A stretch of DNA of 31,993 bases from an uncultured Bacillaceae bacterium (GTDB lineage Bacteria > Bacillota > Bacilli > Bacillales > Amphibacillaceae), in contig CALAMD010000051.1 of the NCBI GenBank assembly GCA_937925695.1, forward strand, positions 1 through 31,993, in the 5' to 3' direction. The notes beneath the pieces are model-generated. The model was not told where the DNA came from and made no database searches. It was given only the letters and a program-made list of their open reading frames with translations. This document shows, piece after piece, positions 1-8,044 of the stretch. The first letter of the stretch is position 1, and every line of letters starts with the position of its first letter. The translations under genes were made by a program, and so were the position numbers.

Positions 1-401
1 ACTTGTAGCCGCTTCTCTTTCATTAATGTTGGGATATTAAGCCAACCGGCTACGAACAGTCCCATAACGATCATAAAAATCCCCGCTAGTCGTTGAATCA
101 ATAGTCCTGAACTACCTGTTAACATGCCTTGGATCCATTGACCGACAAAGGTGGCACCAATCCCTAGGCTAAGATAGACCAGCGAAACACCTAATAAAAA
201 TAACATTGAATGACTTAGGATACGCTGCCGGATCGTGCGATTACGCTCACTTTGTAACTCTTTCACACTAACGCCAGTAATATATGATAAATAAGCAGGA
301 AAAATCGGTAGGACACACGGTGAAAGGAATGACAAGGCACCAGCCCCAAACGCTAATAACATCCCTATCCCTAACATCGTATCAGCTTCAATGATCCCCA
401 T
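1..401 (-). CDS. ccdA: Cytochrome c biogenesis protein CcdA, N-terminal part (cut by window edge)
   Basis: The reading frame is open from an ATG at 401 to the window edge, giving about 133 residues of an integral membrane protein. It begins with a hydrophobic segment holding the family signature SFLSPCVLPIFPAYLSYITG (about residues 24-43), whose Cys29 is the first of the two redox cysteines of CcdA/DsbD-type electron carriers. These proteins pass reducing equivalents from thioredoxin across the membrane to extracytoplasmic thiol proteins. A ribosome binding site AGAAGGTGA lies just before the ATG. The start codon overlaps the last 14 bases of the upstream membrane protein gene, so the two are very probably translationally coupled. 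The second cysteine and C-terminus lie outside the window. Confidence 0.9.
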   Translation of the reverse strand, partial: MGIIEADTMLGIGMLLAFGAGALSFLSPCVLPIFPAYLSYITGVSVKELQSERNRTIRQRILSHSMLFLLGVSLVYLSLGIGATFVGQWIQGMLTGSSGLLIQRLAGIFMIVMGLFVAGWLNIPTLMKEKRLQ

Positions 402-1038
402 AACGCGTCACCTTCTTTCGCTTATGAAACATATGAAACAATGTAACAATCATGACAACAGTAAAAAACCAAGGTGATATGATATATTTGAAAATAGATG
501 TAAACGGTAGGAAAACTGCTAACAGTAACTGGCCGCCACTCCAACCTAAGACGAGGAGTTTGGACACTTCGTTCGGTATTTTATCAACAACAAGTAAATA
601 GCCAAACATAAGTATCAATAATAGTGCCAGATAAGGCCATGATTTTCCATACCAAATGACTTGAATAAATTCATATACGAAACTTGCGCCAATAAAGATT
701 GGAATAAAGGAATCGATTAATGATTCAATTGATAATTTATTTCGTTTATGTTTATATGCAAGATAAACTATCATTATACCAATAGCAAGATAGAAAGCTG
801 TTGAATCACTCGGATAGGCAAGCACCGCTAACGGATCATGAATAAATTGCCCAATATTCACTATGACCTTACTCACCCAAATAAAGATAACCATATCGAT
901 GATGAAAGAAAGTATTTGCTTAATATGGTCTTTTTTGACCGTTTGCTTAATAGGACTCATGAAAAAGTAAAAAACAATTCCTGCGATCAAGCTAATGATC
1001 ATGATTCCTATCGATATAAGCACTTGAATTTGAGCCAT
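388..1038 (-). CDS. Polytopic membrane protein upstream of ccdA, function unknown
   Basis: This encodes 216 residues, almost entirely hydrophobic, with about six to seven predicted membrane segments separated by short basic loops (for example KRNK near residue 98 and HKRKK near the C-terminus). No cysteine pair, heme-binding or transporter motif is visible. The ATG at 1038 follows GAGAGTGGTGG at a normal distance. The gene overlaps ccdA by 14 bases in the same direction, so it probably works with CcdA in membrane thiol-disulfide exchange or cytochrome c maturation. That role is inferred from position only. I do not recognise the family with confidence. Confidence 0.8.
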   Translation of the reverse strand: MAQIQVLISIGIMIISLIAGIVFYFFMSPIKQTVKKDHIKQILSFIIDMVIFIWVSKVIVNIGQFIHDPLAVLAYPSDSTAFYLAIGIMIVYLAYKHKRNKLSIESLIDSFIPIFIGASFVYEFIQVIWYGKSWPYLALLLILMFGYLLVVDKIPNEVSKLLVLGWSGGQLLLAVFLPFTSIFKYIISPWFFTVVMIVTLFHMFHKRKKVTRYGDH

Positions 1039-1131
1039 TCGCTTGCCACCACTCTCTATGTTGCTTCAACTCTTACATAATAGACTAATAAAATAACGAT
1101 GAATAAGCAATTTAACCGCTTGTGTATAAAG

Positions 1132-1251
1132 GATAATCGCCGAATTATTTGGATATTCGCTGAATCATTGCCGATAATCGCCGAATCAGACCCGATATTC
1201 GCCGAATCATTGCCGATAATCGCCGAATCAGACCCGATATTCGCCGAATCC
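1132..1251. repeat. Tandem array of alternating 21-bp palindromic units
   Basis: Six consecutive units of about 21 bp (first one 20 bp, last one cut at 16 bp) lie at 1132, 1152, 1173, 1194, 1215 and 1236. Two versions alternate, giving a 42-bp higher-order period. Each unit carries ATTCGCCGAAT or AATCGCCGAAT, an 11-bp palindrome around a central C. The array is open in frames on both strands, reading as repeats of FAESLPIIAESDP on plus and SANIGSDSAIIGN on minus, because 21 is a multiple of three. Whether either strand is translated cannot be told; the strong palindromy favours a DNA or RNA structural element. The region 1039-1351 holds nothing else apart from the terminator downstream. Confidence 0.85.
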
Positions 1252-1290
1252 AACAATAATATGAGAAATATTCTACCTACCCAAATAAAG

Positions 1291-1334
1291 AACCACATGA
1301 AATGAGCAAATAACCGCTACCTTCCATGTGGTTT
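1291..1334 (-). terminator. Terminator-like hairpin after the methyltransferase gene
   Basis: AACCACATGAAA (1291-1302) pairs with TTCCATGTGGTTT (1322-1334), leaving a loop of about 20 bases. On the minus strand it is followed by CTTTATTT. It sits just past the stop codon at 1352, so it probably ends that transcript. The long loop and imperfect U tract make it a moderate call. Confidence 0.55.
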
Positions 1335-1351
1335 AAATTTATTAAAACCCG

Positions 1352-1978
1352 TCATCTCTTATTCCGACAAACAGCGATACCAATTGGGAAGTATTCTTCC
1401 GTATCAAAATCGGCTGGGACGATTAAGGCACCTGTTTGGAAAAAGAACTCAACCTCTTCAAATTCGCAGATAAACATTTCTCTAAACTCATCCTTCGTAA
1501 ATTGATGATAATGAAAAGGGTGACCTGAAGGGATTCCTTTCCCTTTGCCAAATGGTGTCGAGACAATCAAAATACCATTGTTCTTCAGCATTTGTTTTGT
1601 ATGTTGGATGAATGGCTGCTCATCAGGTAAATGCTCAATCGTTTCAAAGCTCACGATTCGATCGAACAGACCGAGCTTTTCCGGTAAACGAGCATCGTTA
1701 ATATCCCCTTGTAAAAAAGTGGATTGATGGTGAAAATATTTACTTTTAGCATAATTAATCACTTGAGGATCATTATCAACCCCAACAATTTCTTCAATAT
1801 TTCGCTTACATCTTTTCGCAATAATATGGGTACCATAGCCACTTCCACAGGCGATATCTAGCACTCTACCTTCTACATATTGACAGGCAAAATGATACCG
1901 AGCGATATGTTCGATAAGCAGTTCATTGGTAATATCCATTTTTTCCGGGATGACTCTTTCACCAGTGTCTTCCAGCAA
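1352..1978 (-). CDS. Class I SAM-dependent methyltransferase
   Basis: This encodes 208 residues. The SAM-binding motif I is VLDIACGSGYGTHI at about residues 40-53, followed by an acidic residue at the end of beta 2 (VGVDNDPQ, about 65-72), and the post-I region FDRIVSFETIEHLPDEQPF near residue 105 is typical of the ubiE/SmtA-like group. The substrate cannot be told. The start is a TTG at 1978, preceded by AAAGGTGGG at about seven bases; there is no better ATG upstream. Single-gene unit with its own terminator-like hairpin downstream. The last residues (GIAVCRNKR) are consistent with an intact C-terminus. Confidence 0.85.
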   Translation of the reverse strand: MLEDTGERVIPEKMDITNELLIEHIARYHFACQYVEGRVLDIACGSGYGTHIIAKRCKRNIEEIVGVDNDPQVINYAKSKYFHHQSTFLQGDINDARLPEKLGLFDRIVSFETIEHLPDEQPFIQHTKQMLKNNGILIVSTPFGKGKGIPSGHPFHYHQFTKDEFREMFICEFEEVEFFFQTGALIVPADFDTEEYFPIGIAVCRNKR

Positions 1979-2119
1979 ATAAATCCCACCTTTTATTAAA
2001 TTTTATCGGGCGGAAACAATCAACAAGCCGCTGAGCGATGACCTTACGGAAGGACTTTTAATTACAAATACTACCTTATTTAACAATTTAACTTATTGAA
2101 AGAACCTAAAAAATTTATT

Positions 2120-3391
2120 TCATGATTTCACTGATTGTTCGCGAGTTTTCTCGGGTTTTTTAGCAAGCAAGGCACAAATAACACCGATAACTGGAAAAAT
2201 TAACGAAAATAATAACACTTGGGTATAACTATTAAACAAGTCAAAACCAATTCCAAATGGTAATGGACCAAAGGATGACCCAAGTACAGCTATCGTCGTT
2301 CCCACACCACTAATACTACCAATATGTGCCCGCCCAAAGTAGTTCGGCCAAATAATATTAAGCGCAATCCGTTCAAGTCCACCGGAAATTCCCCAGATCA
2401 AGCCAAACAAGATCGCCAAGAACACATTTTTTGTCACAATTAACAATAACAAATAAATAAATTGAATGATAAAAACAATTGCTAATAAATAATTTGTTTT
2501 CACTTTCTCGGTAATAAAACCAGAAACAAATGACATAGGAATGCCGACAAAGGCCATCATCCCTAAAATAGTTGCTGCCAACTCCATTGATAAGCCATTG
2601 GCATTAAAAATGGAAACCATATGAAACGTTATGCCTGTGTTTACCATAGCAGGTATTCCAACACAAATTAATATCGCCCAAAATGCCCGGGTCTTCGCCG
2701 CTTCAGCTAATGTCCAATCTTCAGAAACATCAGCGATCTCTGTCGTGAGCACCGGTTTTACTTGCTCTTGTTTGCTAGCCGTATCACCATCCGGCTCTAA
2801 ACCCATGTCTTCAGGCTTGTTTCGAACAAAGAAGAAAGCGATTGGTACAAATATGACTAATAAGGCAACACCCCAAAAGCGCCAAGCAAACTGCCAGTCC
2901 CATGTTTGGATGAGCCATGTGTTCATAATCGGAAATAGCATGGCACTCGCAAAGCTACCTAAAGTCATAAAACTAAAGGCCCGTCCACGTTTCTTAACAA
3001 ACCATTGAGCCACAAGGGTATTCGGAATTAATGACATGCTCCCCTGCCCTAGTAAACGAATGAGGAAAAATCCAACTGCAAGCATCCACATGCTCGAAAC
3101 CGTACTATTAAAGAAACAAGCAAGGGCAAACAATGTTCCTACGATAACCATCATCGCTCGTTGACCAAATCTATCAATAAAGCGGCCAACAAATACCATG
3201 ATCATCCCGGCAACTAGTGTAGCTGCTGAATATAAGCCAGAAACCTCTGATCTTGACCAGCCAAAATAATCAATATATTGATCGATAAACGCTGAGTTAG
3301 AATATGTTTGTCCTGGCCCTGAAAAAAAGACCCCTAATCCAGCAATAAATACAATAATCCAACCGTAATATATATTTCTGAATTTAGTCAC
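2120..3391 (-). CDS. MFS transporter, OFA/monocarboxylate-carrier-like
   Basis: This encodes 423 residues with 12 predicted membrane helices and a central cytoplasmic loop around residues 190-225. The opening YYGWIIV (8-14) is characteristic of the oxalate/formate antiporter and monocarboxylate porter branch of the major facilitator superfamily. The MFS motif A between helices 2 and 3 reads GRFIDRFGQR at 69-78. Such carriers move small organic anions, but the substrate here is unknown. The start is GTG at 3391 with AGGTGG seven bases upstream. It stands alone, with no enzyme gene next to it that would reveal a substrate. Confidence 0.85.
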   Translation of the reverse strand: MTKFRNIYYGWIIVFIAGLGVFFSGPGQTYSNSAFIDQYIDYFGWSRSEVSGLYSAATLVAGMIMVFVGRFIDRFGQRAMMVIVGTLFALACFFNSTVSSMWMLAVGFFLIRLLGQGSMSLIPNTLVAQWFVKKRGRAFSFMTLGSFASAMLFPIMNTWLIQTWDWQFAWRFWGVALLVIFVPIAFFFVRNKPEDMGLEPDGDTASKQEQVKPVLTTEIADVSEDWTLAEAAKTRAFWAILICVGIPAMVNTGITFHMVSIFNANGLSMELAATILGMMAFVGIPMSFVSGFITEKVKTNYLLAIVFIIQFIYLLLLIVTKNVFLAILFGLIWGISGGLERIALNIIWPNYFGRAHIGSISGVGTTIAVLGSSFGPLPFGIGFDLFNSYTQVLLFSLIFPVIGVICALLAKKPEKTREQSVKS

Positions 3392-3681
3392 TGATGCACC
3401 ACCTAAGTTGTTATAATATTTTGATTATTACTACAAAAACTTGTACGGAATTAAACTAATTAAAAATTGCGAGTTTCTTCTACATAACTTTCAATAATTT
3501 AACTACAATTCGAACAATATTGATAATACTCGATCCGAAATCAAATTTTGCTGCGTCCACTTTGGTCTATCCTGTTTGTTCACCAGTCCCAAAATTGTTT
3601 CCCAACGTTTAGATACGGTTCAATCTAGATCATTGCCTTTTTTATCCTATAAAATGTACATATTAGATTGTATCAACATAA

Positions 3682-3709
3682 AGATCCCTGGTCAAAAGAC
3701 CAGGGATCT
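3682..3709 (-). terminator. Rho-independent terminator of the SDR gene
   Basis: A perfect 12-bp stem AGATCCCTGGTC / GACCAGGGATCT around an AAAA loop is followed on the minus strand by TTTATGTT. It lies 33 bases after the stop codon at 3743. The rest of the gap 3392-3681 is AT-rich and shows no convincing gene; a short open stretch on the minus strand at about 3497-3610 looks weakly coding-like but has no start. Confidence 0.85.
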
Positions 3710-3742
3710 GGATAAGAAAGAAAGAGAAATAATTTATCAACG

Positions 3743-4714
3743 TTATTTTAAACAAGCTTCAATTGATTCAACAATAGCTGCTCTTACATCAGCTTTATTA
3801 TACTTTAAGATCGGCATTGTTTCTTCTGGATCTACATAGGCATCACGATTTTGAATTTCAGCCGTGACAGCAATATGAATCCCATGCTCTTTACCTTCAG
3901 AGGCGGCATATTCATCGACTTTTTCATAAGATTCTCTTACCGCTTCTAGTGGGACTACTTCTATAACAGTATCTTTTTGCCCTAGGACTTCGGCAATAAT
4001 TTTATAAAACTCTTTATGCTTCATATTCGTATCTGAGATAACATATTTAGCACCATGTTCACCATACTCTAATGCTCCTACAGTAGCTTCTGCAACCTGC
4101 TTGACCGTTACCATAGCCGTACCACCACCTAATACAGGAACGACATCTTTTCCTTGGATTTGTGGTAAAAACATTTCCCATAGTGGTTTTCTGCCTGGCA
4201 TCGTACCAAAAATATATGGTAAACGTAGTGACATGACATCCATTGCATCTTCACCTTCGAGAATAGCTACTTCTTCTTGCAATAAACGTGTACGAGGATA
4301 GGCTTGGCCCTTAGCTAAATCTAACTCAGGCCATATTTCAGCAAAATGAGCAAAGTAAGAGCCGTATAAAACAAACTTCTTAATACCTGCTTCTCTTGCA
4401 AGACGAGCTAGACGCTGAGTTGGTAACACATTTTGTTCATAGAAAAAACGAACTGCTGGTGCTTCTGGTACTACTCGCTCATCTACACCAGCGGCATAGA
4501 CAAACATATCTTTCCCAGACAACATAGATAAAATTTCCCTATCTGACATTTCGTTAATATCACCTAGATGGCACTCAACTTCTTTTGGTAATAAATCTTC
4601 GGCAGGCATAGGTGGCAAAGCAATTGTAGATACGGAATAGCCACGACTAAGTAACTCCTTCGTTGTATGATACCCAAGTAATCCTGTACCTCCTAAAATA
4701 AATACATTTTTCAT
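3743..4714 (-). CDS. NAD-dependent epimerase/dehydratase family protein (extended SDR)
   Basis: This encodes 323 residues. The dinucleotide-binding motif GGTGLLGYHT is at 8-17 and an acidic GDIN at 51-54 follows beta 3. FVLYGSY at 114-120 supplies the usual serine (Ser119). The catalytic YxxxK position reads Y139-P-R-T-R143, so the lysine is replaced by arginine, which makes the reaction uncertain; NmrA-like or atypical SDR sensor roles are possible. I chose the ATG at 4714 because GGAGGG lies eight bases upstream; an ATG at 4729 is inside that ribosome binding site. It is divergent from adhE and shares a 21-bp upstream element with it, which suggests joint control. Confidence 0.85.
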   Translation of the reverse strand: MKNVFILGGTGLLGYHTTKELLSRGYSVSTIALPPMPAEDLLPKEVECHLGDINEMSDREILSMLSGKDMFVYAAGVDERVVPEAPAVRFFYEQNVLPTQRLARLAREAGIKKFVLYGSYFAHFAEIWPELDLAKGQAYPRTRLLQEEVAILEGEDAMDVMSLRLPYIFGTMPGRKPLWEMFLPQIQGKDVVPVLGGGTAMVTVKQVAEATVGALEYGEHGAKYVISDTNMKHKEFYKIIAEVLGQKDTVIEVVPLEAVRESYEKVDEYAASEGKEHGIHIAVTAEIQNRDAYVDPEETMPILKYNKADVRAAIVESIEACLK

Positions 4715-4947
4715 AACTAAACCCTCCATTAAATGAAATTTAACAACTAAATATGTGAATTAGTGAGCATGTTATTCAATTCAATTATATCATAAATAAT
4801 ATTGGAATAGGTAAAATAATGACAAGATTATGAAAAACTTATGCTTAGTTTGTCTCTCTGTATCGCACTGAAAACTGTCACAATTTATTCATAATATCTA
4901 TATAACAATAATGAAATCGCTTAATTCTATAAATTCCATAAAAATTA

Positions 4948-4961
4948 GTGAAGTACTTCAC
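4948..4961. promoter_or_regulatory. Perfect palindrome GTGAAGTACTTCAC, Rex- or Fnr-like operator
   Basis: This 14-bp perfect palindrome matches the core of the Firmicute Rex operator (TTGTGAA-N4-TTCACAA), missing only outer bases. It equally fits the Crp/Fnr pattern (T)GTGA-N6-TCAC(A). Rex is a NADH/NAD+ sensor known to control adhE in many Gram-positive bacteria. The centre lies about 52 bases before the predicted adhE transcription start. Confidence 0.65.
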
Positions 4962-4971
4962 ATATATAGGC

Positions 4972-5000
4972 TTGAAAATTATATCTAACCCCTTTATCAT
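4972..5000 (+). promoter_or_regulatory. Predicted sigma-A promoter of adhE
   Basis: TTGAAA (4972-4977), a 17-base spacer and TATCAT (4995-5000) form a good sigma-A promoter. It begins 11 bases after the central palindrome and would give a leader of about 70 bases containing the right-hand 21-bp element. A weak cre-like sequence lies at 4912-4925. Confidence 0.55.
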
Positions 5001-5075
5001 AGTAATTGAGAAGTGATATTGCATTTTTTCATGCTCATTACTTCACATATTAATTCCTAATACGGAGGGATAAAA

Positions 5076-7688
5076 ATGGCAGTAAAAACCAAAAAAGTCG
5101 ATAAAAAAGAAAATGAAACGAAAAAAATGATTGACGAATTAGTTTCCAAAGCAAACACAGCATTGCAAAAAATGAAATCATTGACGCAAGAACAAGTAGA
5201 TAAAATTGTTCATGACATGGCAATTGCTGGGTTAGATCAACATATGCCTTTAGCTAAATTAGCTGTTGAAGAAACCCAGCGTGGCGTCTATGAAGACAAA
5301 ATAACGAAAAATATTTTTGCTACTGAATATATCCACAACAACATTAAGTATAACAAAACTGTCGGTATTATAGAAGAAAATGAACATGATGGAATTGTTA
5401 GTATTGCTGAACCTGTTGGCGTTGTGTGTGGGATTACACCAGTCACAAACCCAACTTCAACAACCTTATTTAAATCTCTTATTTCTATTAAAACGAGAAA
5501 CCCAATTATCTTTGCCTTTCACCCGTCAGCCCAAAAATCTAGCAGTCAAGCTGCAAAGGTAGTTTACGAAGCAGCAATCAAAGCTGGTGCACCAAAGGAT
5601 TGTATCCAATGGATTGAAAAACCAGCCCTTGAAGCAACCCAATACTTGATGCATCACGAAGGTGTATCAGTCATTTTAGCTACTGGTGGAGCTGGTATGG
5701 TTAAGGCGGCTTATAGCTCAGGAAAACCTGCCTTAGGAGTTGGGCCAGGAAACGTCCCTTGCTACATCGAAAAGACAGCACATATTAAACGTGCAGTGAA
5801 TGACCTTATTTTATCAAAAACCTTTGATAATGGTATGATTTGTGCTTCTGAACAAGCCGTTATTATCGATCAAGAAATTTATCAACAAGTAAAAGATGAA
5901 TTAATTGCCAACAACTGTTACTTCTTAACGGAACAAGAAATTGCCAAAGTAGAAAAAGTGGTTATCAATGAGGAAAAAGGCGCTGTAAATCCAGCTATTG
6001 TCGGTAAACCAGCTTATGAAATTGCCAAATTAGCTGGTGTTAAAGTAGATAAAAATACCAAAATCTTATTAGCTGAAATCGATGGTGTCGGACCGAATTA
6101 TCCACTATCTCGGGAAAAATTAAGTCCTGTCTTAGCCTGTTTTAAAGTAAAATCAACCGAGGAAGGATTTAAGCGGGCCGAAGAAATGATTAACTTTGGT
6201 GGTGAAGGACATTCAGCTGTCATTCACTCTAACGATCAAAACGTAATTGAGCAATTCTCACTACGGATGAAGGCTGGTCGTATCATAGTCAACTCTCCTT
6301 CTTCTCAAGGAGCAATAGGTGACATTTATAATGCCCACATGCCTTCTCTCACCTTAGGTTGTGGAACATATGGTGGTAATTCAGTATCTACAAACGTCGG
6401 AACAGTTCATTTAATTAATATCAAGAAAATGGCCAGGAGACGAAATAACATGCAATGGTTCAAAGTTCCACCTAAAATTTACTTTGAAAAAGGATCTATT
6501 CAATATTTAGAAAAGATGCATAACATCTCTAGAGCGTTTATCGTAACAGACCCAGGCATGGTCGAACTCGGTTATGTTGATAAAATACTATTCTACTTGC
6601 GCAGAAGAGAAGGTCGCAATTACGTTCATAGTGAGATTTTCTCTGAAGTTGAACCAGATCCGTCCATTGAAACCGTACGAAAAGGTGTAGAACGAATGAG
6701 GCAATTTAACCCAGATGTCATCATTGCCCTTGGTGGAGGTTCCCCAATGGATGCCGCAAAAGCTATGTGGCTATTTTATGAGCATCCAGATGTTGACTTT
6801 AAAGATTTAAAACAAAAATTCATCGATATTCGTAAACGGGTTGTCAGATATCCAAAACTTGGTAACAAGGCACAGTTTGTCGCGATCCCAACGACGTCTG
6901 GAACAGGTTCAGAAGTAACATCATTTACTGTTATCACTGATAACGAAGAAGATATGAAATATCCATTAGCTGATTACGAATTAACACCTGATGTGGCCAT
7001 CGTCGATCCTCAACTAGTGATGACTGTACCTAAACATGTTACAGCCGACACTGGTATGGATGTATTAACCCATGCGATCGAAGCTTACGTATCTAATATG
7101 GCGAATGACTATACAGATGGGCTTGCCATTAAAGCTATCCAACTCGTGTTTGAATATTTACCAAGAGCCTATCGAAACGGAAATGACGAATTAGCAAGGG
7201 AAAAAATGCATAATGCATCAACAATTGCAGGTATGGCATTCTCTAACGCCTTCTTAGGGATTAATCATAGTTTAGCCCATAAACTTGGTGCAGAATTCAA
7301 CATTGCCCACGGGCGAGCAAATACAATTCTTATGCCACACGTTATTCGCTATAATGCTAAGAAGCCAACTAAGTTTATGTCTTTCCCTAAGTATGAACAT
7401 TTTATCGCTGATCAACGCTATGCAGAAATTGCCAAAGCCATTGGACTTCCTGCCCGTACAGTTGAAGAAGGAGTAGAAAACCTCGTCCAAGCAATTATTG
7501 ATCTAGCTAAACAATTAGATATTCCTATGAGCATTAAAGAACAAGGCGTATCTGAACAAGAATTCGAAGCCAAAGTCGATGAACTAGCTGAACTTGCCTT
7601 TGAAGACCAATGTACAACGGCTAATCCAAAATTACCGTTAGTCACTGAACTTGCAGAGGTTTATCGTCAAGCCTACCACGGCGTTTAA
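5076..7688 (+). CDS. adhE: Bifunctional acetaldehyde-CoA/alcohol dehydrogenase AdhE
   Basis: This encodes 870 residues, the full length of AdhE. The N-terminal half is a CoA-acylating aldehyde dehydrogenase with catalytic Cys256 (DNGMICASEQ). The C-terminal half, from about residue 460, is an iron-dependent alcohol dehydrogenase: GGGSPMD at 553-559 binds NAD, and the iron ligands are Asp662, His666, His731 and His745, with the same spacing as in the E. coli enzyme. It converts acetyl-CoA to ethanol with two NADH, regenerating NAD+ in fermentation, and usually polymerises into spirosomes in the cytosol. The ATG at 5076 follows GGAGGG. Single-gene transcript closed by a strong terminator. The upstream Rex/Fnr-like operator fits redox control. 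Confidence 0.97.
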   Translation: MAVKTKKVDKKENETKKMIDELVSKANTALQKMKSLTQEQVDKIVHDMAIAGLDQHMPLAKLAVEETQRGVYEDKITKNIFATEYIHNNIKYNKTVGIIEENEHDGIVSIAEPVGVVCGITPVTNPTSTTLFKSLISIKTRNPIIFAFHPSAQKSSSQAAKVVYEAAIKAGAPKDCIQWIEKPALEATQYLMHHEGVSVILATGGAGMVKAAYSSGKPALGVGPGNVPCYIEKTAHIKRAVNDLILSKTFDNGMICASEQAVIIDQEIYQQVKDELIANNCYFLTEQEIAKVEKVVINEEKGAVNPAIVGKPAYEIAKLAGVKVDKNTKILLAEIDGVGPNYPLSREKLSPVLACFKVKSTEEGFKRAEEMINFGGEGHSAVIHSNDQNVIEQFSLRMKAGRIIVNSPSSQGAIGDIYNAHMPSLTLGCGTYGGNSVSTNVGTVHLINIKKMARRRNNMQWFKVPPKIYFEKGSIQYLEKMHNISRAFIVTDPGMVELGYVDKILFYLRRREGRNYVHSEIFSEVEPDPSIETVRKGVERMRQFNPDVIIALGGGSPMDAAKAMWLFYEHPDVDFKDLKQKFIDIRKRVVRYPKLGNKAQFVAIPTTSGTGSEVTSFTVITDNEEDMKYPLADYELTPDVAIVDPQLVMTVPKHVTADTGMDVLTHAIEAYVSNMANDYTDGLAIKAIQLVFEYLPRAYRNGNDELAREKMHNASTIAGMAFSNAFLGINHSLAHKLGAEFNIAHGRANTILMPHVIRYNAKKPTKFMSFPKYEHFIADQRYAEIAKAIGLPARTVEEGVENLVQAIIDLAKQLDIPMSIKEQGVSEQEFEAKVDELAELAFEDQCTTANPKLPLVTELAEVYRQAYHGV

Positions 7689-7705
7689 GCACAATTCAGC
7701 AAAAA

Positions 7706-7732
7706 GAGAGGATCGTTTTAACAACGATCCTC
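7706..7732. terminator. Bidirectional terminator between adhE and copZ
   Basis: GAGGATCGTT (7708-7717) pairs with AACGATCCTC (7723-7732) around a TTAAC loop. The plus strand continues with TTCTTATT and the minus strand with TCTTTTTG, so it can end both convergent transcripts. Confidence 0.85.
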
Positions 7733-7777
7733 TTCTTATTGAACATGATTGTTATATTTAAAAAATGATGTGTCCCT

Positions 7778-7984
7778 TTAACCTTCTACATCATATCCTT
7801 GATCTTCAATAGCTTCTCGCATATCCTCAAGCGTTACTTTTCCTTCTTCATAAGTAACAGCGACATCACCTGTATCTAAATTGATCGCTACACTTTCTAC
7901 ACCTGTTAATTTTTCTAACGCACCTTTAACTGATGCTTCACAATGGGCACACGTCATACCTTGTACTTTTAATGTTGTTTCCAT
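7778..7984 (-). CDS. copZ: Copper chaperone CopZ
   Basis: This encodes 68 residues, a single heavy-metal-associated domain with the copper-binding motif GMTCAHC at about residues 9-15. It carries Cu(I) in the cytosol and hands it to the N-terminal domains of CopA. The ATG at 7984 is preferred over an in-frame start 33 bases upstream because AAAGGGG lies eight bases before it and the protein then has the standard CopZ length. It is the last gene of the csoR-copA-copZ operon, 60 bases after copA. Composition is acidic toward the C-terminus (EDMREAIEDQGYDVEG). Confidence 0.95.
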   Translation of the reverse strand: METTLKVQGMTCAHCEASVKGALEKLTGVESVAINLDTGDVAVTYEEGKVTLEDMREAIEDQGYDVEG

Positions 7985-8044
7985 GATCAAAACCCCTTTT
8001 GTCAAATTATTTTTCATAGGTGTAAACCTATTATAAGATACCTA

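Larger units (their letters stand above)
4751..5050. promoter_or_regulatory. Shared control region with a 21-bp inverted repeat facing both divergent genes
   Basis: The element at 5030-5050 (CATGCTCA to TTCACATAT, plus strand) recurs on the minus strand at 4751-4771 with 19 of 21 positions identical. Each copy reads toward its own gene and ends 25 to 36 bases before the start codon of adhE or of the SDR gene. A third partial copy, TACTTCACATAT, is part of the central operator at 4948-4961. The symmetric placement and orientation suggest binding by one regulator, or conserved leader elements, controlling both genes. This is a direct sequence observation; the regulatory role is inference. Confidence 0.65.

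Noticed and set aside
1132..1251. CRISPR array
   Set aside because: Units are contiguous with no unique spacers, are too short, and no cas genes are near.
1056..1305. Open frames on both strands over the tandem repeat
   Set aside because: Each is made open by the 21-bp unit length; neither has a convincing ribosome binding site, so I report the repeat and not a gene.
3576..3839. An 87-residue plus-strand open frame
   Set aside because: It crosses the terminator and the 3' end of the SDR gene, has no ribosome binding site, and reads like the shadow of those features.
4912..4925. TGAAATCGCTTAAT as a second cre box before adhE
   Set aside because: It has two mismatches at the conserved 3' end; too weak to call.
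7272..7645. Open frames on both strands inside adhE
   Set aside because: They are shadows of a strongly supported enzyme and have no start signals.
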